18,249 bases of DNA from Thiopontia sp964344785 (GTDB taxonomy: Bacteria > Pseudomonadota > Gammaproteobacteria > GCF-002020875): assembly GCA_964344785.1 (NCBI GenBank), contig CAYFOR010000056.1:1-18249 (forward strand), in the 5' to 3' direction. Each line of letters starts with the position of its first letter. Within the stretch, counting starts at the first letter, position 1. This document shows, piece by piece, positions 6,797 through 14,575 of the stretch. A model generated the notes under the pieces. The model was not told the origin of the DNA, did no database searches, and was given only the letters and a program-made list of their open reading frames with translations. The position numbers and the translations under genes were made by a program.

Positions 6797-6825
6797 TTGA
6801 CAAATTTAGAACATAATAATATACT
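6797..6825 (+). promoter_or_regulatory. consensus sigma-70 promoter of ettA-efpL
   Basis: TTGACA (6797-6802), exactly 17 bases, TATACT (6820-6825). This is 11 of 12 consensus bases with ideal spacing, the best housekeeping promoter in the window. Transcription should begin near 6831-6833, giving a leader of about 137 bases before the ettA ATG. Confidence 0.8.
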
Positions 6826-6832
6826 AAACAGA

Positions 6833-6866
6833 CTTTCACGGATGAAAGCGACGCACAGGGATGTGC
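6833..6866 (+). promoter_or_regulatory. tandem GGA-loop hairpins, probable CsrA/RsmA binding leader
   Basis: Two adjacent perfect hairpins start at the predicted 5' end of the ettA mRNA. Hairpin 1 is CTTTCA-CGGA-TGAAAG (6833-6848). Hairpin 2 is GCACA-GGGA-TGTGC (6853-6866). Both present GGA in a four-base loop, and the second contains ACAGGGATGT, which fits the CsrA SELEX consensus RUACARGGAUGU over its core. CsrA dimers typically bridge two such sites. They lie over 100 bases from the start codon, so control by stability or leader folding is more likely than direct ribosome blocking. A third small stem, CGGTA-TAC-TACCG, follows at about 6889-6901. Confidence 0.55.
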
Positions 6867-6969
6867 ACCTTTCCTCTCCCCTCTCTTTCGGTATACTACC
6901 GGCCTTCAGCTACCCTCCAATACAGTATTCAACTGCATTAGCAGTTGTGATCGATAGCAAGGCAATTCA

Positions 6970-8637
6970 ATGGCTCAATTTATATACACCATGAACCGTG
7001 TTGGCAAGGTAGTGCCAGGCGGTCGTGAAATTCTGAAAAACATCTCCCTCTCTTTCTTCCCTGGAGCAAAAATTGGCGTACTCGGGCTCAACGGTGCCGG
7101 CAAATCTACACTGCTGAGAATCATGGCTGGTATCGACACCGAAATTGAGGGAGAAGCACGCCCTCAACCCGGTATCAACATTGGCTATCTACCGCAAGAG
7201 CCACAACTGGACCCTGAAAAGGATGTACGCGGCAATGTTGAGGAGGGTATCGCCGAGATCAAACAACTTATCGACCAATTCAATGAGGTCAGTGCCCAGT
7301 TTGCCGAACCAGATGCCGATTTTGACGCACTGATGACAAAACAGGCCAAGCTACAAGACAAGATCGATGCGGCCGGTGCATGGGAACTGGAGCGAAAGCT
7401 GGAGATGGCCGCCGATGCCTTGCGGTTACCATCATGGGAGGCCGATGTCACCAAGCTATCTGGTGGAGAACGCCGCAGAGTTGCACTCTGCCGTCTGCTT
7501 CTGTCAAATCCGGACATGCTGCTACTGGATGAGCCGACCAACCATCTGGATGCAGAATCGATTGCCTGGTTGGAGCGTTTTCTCCATGACTTTCCCGGTA
7601 CCGTTGTAGCCATCACCCATGACCGCTACTTTCTCGACAATGTGGCTGGGTGGATTCTGGAGTTGGACCGTGGCCACGGCATCCCCTGGGAAGGCAACTA
7701 CTCCAGTTGGCTGGAACAGAAACAGCAACGCCTTGAGCTGGAGGAGAAGCAGGAGAGTGCCCGCCAGAAAACCATGAAAGAGGAGCTGGAGTGGATCCGC
7801 ACCGCACCCAAGGGACGTCACGCCAAGAGCAAGGCCCGTATTGCCCGCTTTGAGGAACTCTCCTCACAGGAGAGCCAGAAACGTAACGAAACCCACGAAA
7901 TCTTCATTCCGCCAGGCCCCCGACTCGGTGACTTGGTGATTGAAGGAGAGGGGATCAGCAAAGGCTTTGGTGATCGTCTATTGATTGATGGCCTCGACTT
8001 CAAACTCCCCCCTGGGGGTATTGTCGGCATCATCGGTGCCAACGGTGCCGGTAAAACAACCCTGTTCCGCATGCTGATCGATCAGGAGCGACCCGATAGC
8101 GGTGAATTGAAGGTGGGCGAGACGGTCAAACTCTCCCATGTCGATCAGAGTCGTGATGCCCTCAACCCGGATCTGACCGTCTGGGAGGTAATCTCCGATG
8201 GGCAGGAGATCCTGCGCGTCGGAAACTATGAAACCAATTCACGAGCCTACTGTTCACGCTTCAATTTCCGTGGCGGTGATCAGCAAAAGCGGGTTGGTGA
8301 CCTCTCCGGTGGTGAGCGAAACAGGGTCCACCTCGCCAAGCTGCTGCAAAGTGGCGGCAATGTACTGCTGCTCGACGAGCCAACTAACGACCTTGATGTG
8401 GAGACCTTGCGTGCACTGGAAGAGGCACTACTCTCCTTCCCCGGCTGTGCCGTGGTGATCTCACATGACCGCTGGTTCCTTGACCGCATTGCCACCCACA
8501 TGCTGGCATTCGAGGGAGAGAGCAAGGTGGTCTGGTTTGAGGGTAACTATGCCGATTACGAGAAAGACCGCAAGCGTCGGTTGGGAACGGATGCAGACCA
8601 GCCCCACCGAATCAAATACCGTCCAATCTCTAAATAA
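6970..8637 (+). CDS. ettA: energy-dependent translational throttle protein EttA (ABC-F ATPase)
   Basis: EttA is a soluble ABC-F ATPase that binds the ribosomal E site and gates the first elongation steps according to the ATP/ADP ratio. The 555-residue length is that of the family. The N-terminus MAQFIYTMNRVGKVVPGG is nearly that of E. coli EttA, fixing the start at 6970. Domain 1 has Walker A GLNGAGKST (39-47), signature LSGGERRRVAL, Walker B LLLDEPTNHLD. The EttA-type arm insert lies at about 95-140. A charged linker with the basic stretch RTAPKGRHAKSKAR follows. Domain 2 has Walker A GANGAGKTT, LSGGERNRVHLAK and LLLDEPTNDLD. It is followed after 11 bases by efpL, so both are probably cotranscribed from the 6797-6825 promoter. 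Confidence 0.97.
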   Translation: MAQFIYTMNRVGKVVPGGREILKNISLSFFPGAKIGVLGLNGAGKSTLLRIMAGIDTEIEGEARPQPGINIGYLPQEPQLDPEKDVRGNVEEGIAEIKQLIDQFNEVSAQFAEPDADFDALMTKQAKLQDKIDAAGAWELERKLEMAADALRLPSWEADVTKLSGGERRRVALCRLLLSNPDMLLLDEPTNHLDAESIAWLERFLHDFPGTVVAITHDRYFLDNVAGWILELDRGHGIPWEGNYSSWLEQKQQRLELEEKQESARQKTMKEELEWIRTAPKGRHAKSKARIARFEELSSQESQKRNETHEIFIPPGPRLGDLVIEGEGISKGFGDRLLIDGLDFKLPPGGIVGIIGANGAGKTTLFRMLIDQERPDSGELKVGETVKLSHVDQSRDALNPDLTVWEVISDGQEILRVGNYETNSRAYCSRFNFRGGDQQKRVGDLSGGERNRVHLAKLLQSGGNVLLLDEPTNDLDVETLRALEEALLSFPGCAVVISHDRWFLDRIATHMLAFEGESKVVWFEGNYADYEKDRKRRLGTDADQPHRIKYRPISK

Positions 8638-8648
8638 GATTTCACATC

Positions 8649-9218
8649 ATGCCCAAGGCCTCCGAACTGAAACGTGGAATGGTTGTTGAAATCAACGGTA
8701 CGCCCTACAGCGTAAAGACCGTCGAGGCAAAGAGCCCCTCTTCACGTGGCGCATCCACACTCTACAAGATACGCTTCACCAACCTGCAGACTGGCCAAAA
8801 GCTGGATGAGTCCTACAAGGGAGATGATCTTCTCAAGGAGGCAGATTGCCAGCGAAGGGAGGTGCAATACTCCTACAATGATGGTGAACACTCCGTCTTC
8901 ATGGACCTGGAGGACTACAGTCAGTATGAGATCAACAATGGTGACCTGGAAGAGGAATCCGGCTACCTGACAGAAGGGCTCAGCGGTATCATCGCCCTGC
9001 TGTCAGAAGAGAAGATACTCGGGATTGAGCTCCCTCAGAGTGTCATCCTGACCATTACCGAAACCACTCCAGGCATCAAGGGCGCAACGGCAACCGGACG
9101 AACCAAGCCTGCCACACTCAGCAGCGGACTGGAGGTACAGGTCCCGGAATATCTGGAGCCCGGAGAAGAGATCAAGGTACATACCGGCACTGGAAAGTTC
9201 ATTTCGCGAGCCCGATAG
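8649..9218 (+). CDS. efpL: elongation factor P-like protein EfpL (YeiP)
   Basis: EF-P paralogue that enters the ribosome between P and E sites and relieves stalling at proline-rich and other difficult motifs. The 189 residues match YeiP/EfpL through all three domains: MPKASELKRGMVVEINGTPY, an extended loop SPSSRGA with Arg33 at its tip (the EfpL hallmark in place of the modified lysine of EF-P), FMDLEDYSQYEI, and ELPQSVILTITETTPGIKGA. The C-terminus with KPATLSSGLEVQVPEYLEPGEEIKVHT is the usual OB-fold end. Because the loop carries Arg33, no EpmA/EpmB/EarP type modification is expected. Immediate linkage to ettA puts two E-site-acting translation factors in one transcript. Confidence 0.93.
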   Translation: MPKASELKRGMVVEINGTPYSVKTVEAKSPSSRGASTLYKIRFTNLQTGQKLDESYKGDDLLKEADCQRREVQYSYNDGEHSVFMDLEDYSQYEINNGDLEEESGYLTEGLSGIIALLSEEKILGIELPQSVILTITETTPGIKGATATGRTKPATLSSGLEVQVPEYLEPGEEIKVHTGTGKFISRAR

Positions 9219-9230
9219 CACTCAGCAGAC

Positions 9231-9248
9231 GGGGGCTCTCTACCCCCC
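9231..9248. terminator. short hairpin between convergent efpL and sdhB
   Basis: GGGGG (9231-9235), loop CTCTCTA, then a C-run (9243-9248). It sits in the 53-base gap between the two convergent stops. It lacks a T-run on either strand, so terminator function is only a guess. Confidence 0.3.
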
Positions 9249-9271
9249 TCTCCCATACAGCTTATTTCACA

Positions 9272-10057
9272 TTACTCCTGATGACAGCAGTGGTGCCCGT
9301 CATCACCGAACTCCCTACCCAGTAGCGCAGACTGCATGAACTCACGATTCAGACGTGCAATCAACGAAACCGGAATCGCCTTGGGACAGGCATCGGCACA
9401 ACGATAGTGATTGCTGCAGTTGCCAAAACCCTCGGCATCCATTGCCTCTACCATCTTCACCACCCGATGTTCACGCTCAGGCTGCCCCTGCGGCAGTAGC
9501 GCCAGATGGGTCACCTTTGCCGCCACAAAGAGCATCGCAGAGGCATTGGGGCAGGCGGCAACACAGGCTCCACATCCAATACAGTTGGCCGCCTCAAAGG
9601 CACGGTCTGCCACCTCCTTGGAGATCAGCAAGGTATTGGCATCGGGTGCCTCACCGGTATGGACAGAGATATATCCTCCCGCCTGCAGAATACGATCAAA
9701 CGAGCTGCGATCCACAACCAGATCCTGAACCACCTGAAATGGTCCTGCCCGCCATGGCTCGACCGTAATCTCTGCACCATCCTCAAAATGGCGCATATAG
9801 AGCTGACAGGTTGTCGTTGCCCCCATGGGTCCATGAGGCACACCATTGATCACCAGAGAACAGGCACCGCAGATTCCCTCTCTGCAGTCATGATCAAACG
9901 CGATGGGACGCACTTTGTCGCCAATCAACCGCTCATTCAGTTGGTCCAGCAGTTCCAGAAAGGATAGATCGGGAGAAACTTCGTCGACCGGGTAGTACTC
10001 AAAACCACCCTCTGCACTACAATCCGACTGTCGCCAAACCTTCAACCGGAATCTCAC
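9272..10057 (-). CDS. sdhB: succinate dehydrogenase/fumarate reductase iron-sulfur subunit
   Basis: 261-residue electron-transfer subunit linking the flavoprotein to the cytochrome b anchor. [2Fe-2S] ligands are C58, C63, C66 (CREGICGAC) and C84. The two further clusters are held by C159, C162, C165, C169 (CIGCGACVAACP) and C214, C220, C224 (CSNHYRCADACP). The sequence style (HGPMGATTTCQLYMRHF, FEAANCIGCGACVAACP) is that of the non-classical, type-B-like enzymes rather than E. coli SdhB. The start is a GTG inside the sdhA stop (GTGA overlap), preceded 9 bases upstream by AGGAGG, so the two are translationally coupled. The C-terminus GHHCCHQE is an odd His/Cys tail not needed for the known clusters. 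It could equally work as a fumarate reductase. Confidence 0.93.
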   Translation of the reverse strand: MRFRLKVWRQSDCSAEGGFEYYPVDEVSPDLSFLELLDQLNERLIGDKVRPIAFDHDCREGICGACSLVINGVPHGPMGATTTCQLYMRHFEDGAEITVEPWRAGPFQVVQDLVVDRSSFDRILQAGGYISVHTGEAPDANTLLISKEVADRAFEAANCIGCGACVAACPNASAMLFVAAKVTHLALLPQGQPEREHRVVKMVEAMDAEGFGNCSNHYRCADACPKAIPVSLIARLNREFMQSALLGREFGDDGHHCCHQE

Positions 10058-11958
10058 TGGTAGTTCCTCCTGCCTGCATGAATCGCCTCAAACCGGAGCA
10101 TCTCGCGGTGCTCTCTGGGGGCCTCACCATCCTTCTGATACTCCCAGGCTGTCACATGGGAAAACTCGGCATCGTTACGTGCAGCCTCACCGACCTCCTG
10201 ATACTCCTCACGGAAGTGCGCGCCACAAGACTCTTCCCGCATCAGTGCATCACGGCACATCAGCTCTCCGAACTCAATCAGATCCGCAACCCGGCCAGCC
10301 TGCTCCAACTCCATGTTGAGACCATCAGGCCGCCCACCAACATACCCCCGCTGCCAAAACTTCTGCTGCAACTCCCTGAGTTGCTCCATCGCCGCAGTTA
10401 GCCCCTCTGCCGTCCGGGCCATGCCACAGTGCTCCCAGAGAATCTCTCCCAACTCCTGGTGGAGTGAACGAATAGAGAGATCACCATCCAGAGACTGCAA
10501 TACCTCAAGTCGTTGAAGACTCGCTCTCTCTGTCTCAACTGCTGCTTCTGAAGGCTGTACTCCAACCGGTGCCTGACCCGCCAGATAGTTACCAATGGTT
10601 TGCGGCAGAATAAAATAGCCATCCGCCAATCCCTGCATCAGCGCACTAGCACCCAACCGGTTGGCCCCGTGATCGGAAAAATTCGCCTCACCAATCACGA
10701 ACAGCCCCTTCAGATTACTCATCAGATGATAATCCACCCAGAGTCCCCCCATCGTATAGTGGGCCGCCGGATAGATCCTCATCGGCGTCTGATAGGGATC
10801 TTCATCAGTAATATGGTGATACATCTGAAACAGGTTGCCATAGTGCTCGTGGATCGTCTCCATACCCAATCGCTCAATCGCATCACTGAAATCGAGATAG
10901 ACACTTCTGCCCATCTCACCAACGCCTCGCCCCTCATCACACACCTCCTTGACCGCCCGTGAAGAAATATCCCTTGGCGAAAGATTGCCATAGGCGGGGT
11001 ACTTGCGCTCCAGAAAATAGTCCCGCTCCGTTTCAGGAATCTGCTGTGGTGGCCGCATATCACCCACCTTGCCCGGCACCCAGATCCGTCCATGATTTCT
11101 CAATGATTCCGACATCAGCGTCAATTTTGATTGTCCCGGATGGCTCATCGGAATACAGGTTGGATGAATCTGGGTGAAGCATGGGTTGGCAAAATAGGCG
11201 CCCCGCTTGTAGGCCCGCCAGGTGGCAGTGACATTGCAGCTGGCCGCATTGGTGGAGAGATAGAAGGCATTGCTGTACCCACCGGTCGCAAGGACCACCG
11301 CATCCCCCTGATGGTAACCGATCTCACCACTCACCAGACTGCGGGTAACGATCCCTCGTACCCCCCCTTCCTCCACCACCAGATCCACCAGCTCGGTGCG
11401 GCTATGCAGTCGAATCTGCCCGGCATGAATCTGTCGATTGAGTGCCCCGTAGGCACCCAGCAGTAGCTGCTGGCCGGTCTGCCCACGTGCATAGAAGGTA
11501 CGGGAGACCAGCGCCCCACCAAAAGAGCGATTATCCAGCATCCCTCCATACTCACGGGCAAATGGAACCCCCTGCGCCACACACTGATCGATGATCTGAT
11601 TACTGATCTGCGCCAGGCGATAGACATTGGCCTCGCGAGAACGAAAATCCCCCCCCTTGATGGTGTCATAGAAGAGCCGATGGATACTGTCACCATCACC
11701 ACGATAGTTCTTGGCCGCATTGATTCCACCCTGAGCCGCCACGGAGTGGGCTCGCCTCGGAGAATCGTGAAAGGTAAAGCTCTCCACCTGATACCCCAGC
11801 TCAGCCAAGCTTGCCGCCGCCGAGGCCCCGGCAAGCCCGGTACCCACCACCAACACCTTGTACCTTCGCTTGTTATTGGGGCTGATCAATCTCAACCCAT
11901 CCAGACAGTGCTCCCACTTCTGCTCCAGCGGACCTTCCGGTATTCGGGCATCGATCAC
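10054..11958 (-). CDS. sdhA: succinate dehydrogenase/fumarate reductase flavoprotein subunit
   Basis: 634-residue catalytic subunit interconverting succinate and fumarate with covalently bound FAD. Seen: dinucleotide-binding motif VVGTGLAGASAAASLAELG (37-55), the FAD-linking His in RRAHSVAAQGGIN (H71), VVLATGGY, the HPTCIP block (substrate-site His), and GANRLGASALMQGLADGYF near the flavin. The long form with RHYTMGG-like AHYTMGGLWVDY matches the non-classical type-B family. The start is GTG and overlaps the sdhC stop by 4 bases (GTGA); the 3' end overlaps sdhB the same way. Membership in the aro-yidD-sdhCAB run suggests one long transcript. Direction of catalysis in vivo cannot be told from sequence. 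Confidence 0.95.
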   Translation of the reverse strand: MIDARIPEGPLEQKWEHCLDGLRLISPNNKRRYKVLVVGTGLAGASAAASLAELGYQVESFTFHDSPRRAHSVAAQGGINAAKNYRGDGDSIHRLFYDTIKGGDFRSREANVYRLAQISNQIIDQCVAQGVPFAREYGGMLDNRSFGGALVSRTFYARGQTGQQLLLGAYGALNRQIHAGQIRLHSRTELVDLVVEEGGVRGIVTRSLVSGEIGYHQGDAVVLATGGYSNAFYLSTNAASCNVTATWRAYKRGAYFANPCFTQIHPTCIPMSHPGQSKLTLMSESLRNHGRIWVPGKVGDMRPPQQIPETERDYFLERKYPAYGNLSPRDISSRAVKEVCDEGRGVGEMGRSVYLDFSDAIERLGMETIHEHYGNLFQMYHHITDEDPYQTPMRIYPAAHYTMGGLWVDYHLMSNLKGLFVIGEANFSDHGANRLGASALMQGLADGYFILPQTIGNYLAGQAPVGVQPSEAAVETERASLQRLEVLQSLDGDLSIRSLHQELGEILWEHCGMARTAEGLTAAMEQLRELQQKFWQRGYVGGRPDGLNMELEQAGRVADLIEFGELMCRDALMREESCGAHFREEYQEVGEAARNDAEFSHVTAWEYQKDGEAPREHREMLRFEAIHAGRRNYQ

Positions 11959-12629
11959 AGCAGCAGCTCCAGCCAGATCGCCAGTGGTATCGCAAGAAAA
12001 CCGGCAACCACTCCCACGGAAACAACCAGCGCAAGGCGATCCAACAATTGCAGATAATTCTCATGGTAGAACCCCAGGGTCTGAAAGAGGCCACGCACCA
12101 CATGGTGCAGATGAAGCCCGATCAATATCATTGCGCCACTGTAAAACAGTGATATCCATGGGTTCTGGAAACCACTCACAACCCGACGGTAGACATCCAC
12201 CATCTGGTTTGCATCAAGCTGTTGATATAGGGCGCCACTCCCAACCCCCAGCGTCAGGTGTCCAATATGAAACAACAGAAAGATCAGCACGGCAATGCCA
12301 CTCCAAAGCATATGGTGATCCAGAAAATGACGTGCGAACCAGCTTCGATAGCATGAACCGATCCGTATAGCGTGGCGATTCTCTCTCGCAAGCTCCAGGC
12401 CCATTACGATATGGAGCACCACAATCAGCAGCATCAGCAGTCGAACGGGCCACAACATCACACTATTCTGTAACCAGTGCGCGTAACTGTTGAGAACCTC
12501 CTGTCCCATGAAAATGGTCATATTGCCGGCCAGGTGCCCAACAACAAACAACAGCAATACCAATCCAGTTACTGCCATCACCAGCTTGCGACCGATTGAG
12601 GTCTGAAGCAGGTGAAGCAGTCGATACAT
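11955..12629 (-). CDS. sdhC: single-subunit cytochrome b anchor of succinate dehydrogenase/fumarate reductase
   Basis: 224-residue integral membrane protein with five predicted helices (about 15-36, 58-80, 107-129, 158-180, 198-222), the topology of type B di-haem anchors. Candidate haem ligands are H32 (GHLAGN), H73 (LHIVMG), H121 (LFHIGH) and H173/H175 (GLHLHH). It replaces the two-subunit SdhC/SdhD pair of E. coli. It passes electrons between the iron-sulfur subunit and quinone. Its ATG overlaps the yidD stop by one base (TGATG) and its stop overlaps the sdhA GTG, so translation is coupled on both sides. Confidence 0.92.
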   Translation of the reverse strand: MYRLLHLLQTSIGRKLVMAVTGLVLLLFVVGHLAGNMTIFMGQEVLNSYAHWLQNSVMLWPVRLLMLLIVVLHIVMGLELARENRHAIRIGSCYRSWFARHFLDHHMLWSGIAVLIFLLFHIGHLTLGVGSGALYQQLDANQMVDVYRRVVSGFQNPWISLFYSGAMILIGLHLHHVVRGLFQTLGFYHENYLQLLDRLALVVSVGVVAGFLAIPLAIWLELLL

Positions 12630-12853
12630 CAGTGACTCACTTTCGGAGGGACAGGGTCATCTCCCCCCTCATGCCAAGGATGACATCGCCCGATCCGGCG
12701 GAGCGCCATCCAGCTGCCCCGCAATGCACCATACTCTCTCAATGCCTCAATAGCGTAATTGGAACAGGTTGGATTGAAGCGACAACTCTGACCAATCCAT
12801 GGGCTCAGCACGATCTGATAGCCGCGGACCAGCCAGATCAGCACCCGCCTCAT
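12629..12853 (-). CDS. yidD: membrane protein insertion efficiency factor YidD
   Basis: 74 residues with the full YidD pattern: an amphipathic N-terminal helix (RVLIWLVRGYQIVLSP), the three-Cys block CRFNPTCSNYAIEAL, and the GRCHPWHEGG-DPVP end. YidD assists membrane protein insertion together with YidC. Normally it sits between rnpA and yidC near the origin. Here it is wedged between a DAHP synthase (4-base ATGA overlap) and sdhC (1-base overlap). It lies directly before a five-helix membrane protein, which may profit from it; that is inference. Whether a second yidD exists at the usual locus cannot be seen here. Confidence 0.95.
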   Translation of the reverse strand: MRRVLIWLVRGYQIVLSPWIGQSCRFNPTCSNYAIEALREYGALRGSWMALRRIGRCHPWHEGGDDPVPPKVSH

Positions 12854-13923
12854 GATGAGTGCTTGCAGTCCCTTCGCTTGCAGACCGCCTCGGCCAGCAG
12901 TTCCAGCAACGCCTCTGTAGCTTCCCAGCCGATACAGCCATCGGTAATACTTTGACCGTAAACAAGACTCTCCGGGTCAACCAGATCCTGCCTACCCTCG
13001 ACCAGGTGCCCCTCAACCATCACTCCCATGATATTCCGGTTACCACAACGGATCTGATGAGCGATATCTCGCCCCACATCCGGCTGACGACGATAGTCCT
13101 TGCGGCTATTGGCATGACTGATATCAACCATCAACCGAGGGTTTTGTCCGCCCTCCTCCAGATCCCGCACAGCGTCCTGAACGCTCTCGGCATCATAGTT
13201 CGGCCGCCCATCTCCGCCACGCAGAATCACATGACAATCCTCATTCCCACTGGTAGAAAAAATTGCCGAGTGCCCCTGCTTGGTCACCGAAAGGAAGTGG
13301 TGGGGCTGCGAGGCGGCCCATATCCCGTCAATGGCAATGGAGAGCTTTCCATCCGTACCATTTTTAAACCCCACCGGGCAGGAGAGACCGGATGCAAGCT
13401 CCCGATGGACCTGACTCTCGGTAGTACGGGCACCAATGGCCCCCCAACTGATCAGATCTGCAACATATTGAGGCGTGATCAGATCAAGGAACTCGGTCGC
13501 AGCGGGTACACCACGGTTATTGATTTCCAGCAGCACCTCGCGAGCAAGGCACACCCCCTTGTTGATATTAAAGCTCTGGTTGAGCTCCGGGTCGTTGATC
13601 AACCCTTTCCAGCCGATTCGTGTCCTCGGTTTTTCGAAATAGACCCGCATGACGATGATCAGGTCCTGATCAAAGCGCTCAATTTGTCCCTTCAGCCGAT
13701 CCGCATACTCCTTGGCCGCCTCGATATCATGGATTGAGCAGGGACCCACCACAACCAGCAGACGATCATCCTCACCATGCAATAGCCGATGGATCGAATT
13801 TCGTGTGGCCCAGACCGTCTCTGACGCAACCTCGGTGATCCTGTGCTCCTCATGTACCGCCTCCGGGGCGACCACTTCCTGCATCCCTCTGATGCGCAGA
13901 TCATCCGTATTGTGAGCTACCAT
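12850..13923 (-). CDS. 3-deoxy-7-phosphoheptulonate synthase, class I (AroF/G/H type)
   Basis: First enzyme of the shikimate pathway: phosphoenolpyruvate + erythrose 4-phosphate to DAHP. 357 residues, the usual length. The N-terminus NTDDLRI matches E. coli AroG (NYQNDDLRI), which fixes the start and shows the N-terminal extension used for feedback inhibition by aromatic amino acids. Metal ligands are present: C62 in GPCSIHD, His in ISHANS, Glu in VEGHLVEG, Asp in SITDGCIGWE. Substrate-binding KPRTRIGWKGL and GARTTESQVHRELASGLSCPVGF (split here for reading) are intact. I cannot say which amino acid inhibits it, so no single letter symbol is given. It heads the five-gene overlapping run into yidD and sdhCAB. 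No good ribosome site is visible before the ATG. Confidence 0.95.
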   Translation of the reverse strand: MVAHNTDDLRIRGMQEVVAPEAVHEEHRITEVASETVWATRNSIHRLLHGEDDRLLVVVGPCSIHDIEAAKEYADRLKGQIERFDQDLIIVMRVYFEKPRTRIGWKGLINDPELNQSFNINKGVCLAREVLLEINNRGVPAATEFLDLITPQYVADLISWGAIGARTTESQVHRELASGLSCPVGFKNGTDGKLSIAIDGIWAASQPHHFLSVTKQGHSAIFSTSGNEDCHVILRGGDGRPNYDAESVQDAVRDLEEGGQNPRLMVDISHANSRKDYRRQPDVGRDIAHQIRCGNRNIMGVMVEGHLVEGRQDLVDPESLVYGQSITDGCIGWEATEALLELLAEAVCKRRDCKHSS

Positions 13924-14014
13924 TGATTGCCGATCTCATTGAGTAACTGTTCAGCCCACCCCTGAAATTCGCCATCTCTGCGTTCGAAAATGGTCATGTA
14001 TACGCATAACACTA

Positions 14015-14027
14015 CGAGCAGTGCTCG
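14015..14027. promoter_or_regulatory. inverted repeat upstream of DAHP synthase gene
   Basis: CGAGCA-G-TGCTCG, a perfect 6+1+6 palindrome about 90 bases before the 13923 start, with a GTATAC at 13999-14004 between. It is a possible operator. It does not match the TyrR or TrpR boxes I know. Confidence 0.3.
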
Positions 14028-14159
14028 CGGTCATATTAGGATACACCCACATTTCTTGCCTTGATCTGACGAATTTCATGGACAATCTGAACCAGTTACA
14101 GGTACTGGTGAATAGTTACATACTGGCGCACATTCTATCGTCCGCAACCATGATATGGA

Positions 14160-14185
14160 ACCGGCAGTGGCAAATTGGTGCCGGT
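14160..14185 (-). terminator. stem-loop after the receiver gene
   Basis: ACCGGCA (14160-14166) / TGCCGGT (14179-14185), a perfect 7-base stem with a 12-base loop, 3 bases past the receiver stop on the minus strand. No T-run follows, so it is an imperfect terminator. A second stem ACCAGT-N7-ACTGGT lies at 14091-14109. Confidence 0.4.
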
Positions 14186-14188
14186 GAA

Positions 14189-14575
14189 TTAACGTCTGCT
14201 GTGCTCTACAGCACTATCGATGGTCTTCTTCAGCTCAGTGATCTCGAAAAAGGGCTTTTCGAAATAGGCAAACAACTTGCGCCGATTACGCTCTGAAAGA
14301 TCCTCTTCAGGCTCTGCATGGCCGGAGATCATGATGATCGGCGTCTTGGAGAGCTCTACATCATCCAATCGTTCCATGAACTCATCACCCGTCGCCCCAA
14401 GCATTCGATAGTCGAGGATCACCACATTCGGTTTTTCACTGTTAAACAGCGCCAGTCCCTCCTCTCCATTCCTTGAAAACAGGAGCTGATAGGAGGTGGA
14501 TGCCAGCATTTTGGTAAACAGTGCGTGAATCACCTCTTCATCATCTACAATCAATATCTTGGGTATATCACTCAT
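14189..14575 (-). CDS. single-domain response regulator (receiver only)
   Basis: 128 residues from the start MSDIPKIL: a complete CheY-like receiver with D11-D12 acidic pair (ILIVDDEE), phosphoacceptor D55 (VVILDYRM), Ser in IIMISGHAE, and K-P in AYFEKPF. It has no output domain. It may act as a phosphate shuttle or control a partner by contact. The ATG overlaps the kinase stop by 8 bases (ATGAGTGA), so it is coupled to the kinase that most likely phosphorylates it. A longer reading from 14614 would start inside the kinase gene and is less likely. Confidence 0.92.
   Translation of the reverse strand: MSDIPKILIVDDEEVIHALFTKMLASTSYQLLFSRNGEEGLALFNSEKPNVVILDYRMLGATGDEFMERLDDVELSKTPIIMISGHAEPEEDLSERNRRKLFAYFEKPFFEITELKKTIDSAVEHSRR

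Noticed and set aside
9355..9967. Several plus-strand open frames opposite the iron-sulfur subunit gene
   Set aside because: They are proline/His-rich antisense shadows of a gene with clear cluster motifs; no ribosome site or family resemblance.
12859..13737. A 292-codon plus-strand open frame opposite the DAHP synthase gene
   Set aside because: The minus-strand gene has full family motifs; the antisense frame has low-complexity composition and no recognisable domain.
14021..14296. 91-codon plus-strand frame between DAHP synthase and receiver genes
   Set aside because: Its 3' third is antisense to the receiver gene, there is no ribosome site, and the region carries inverted repeats typical of intergenic DNA.
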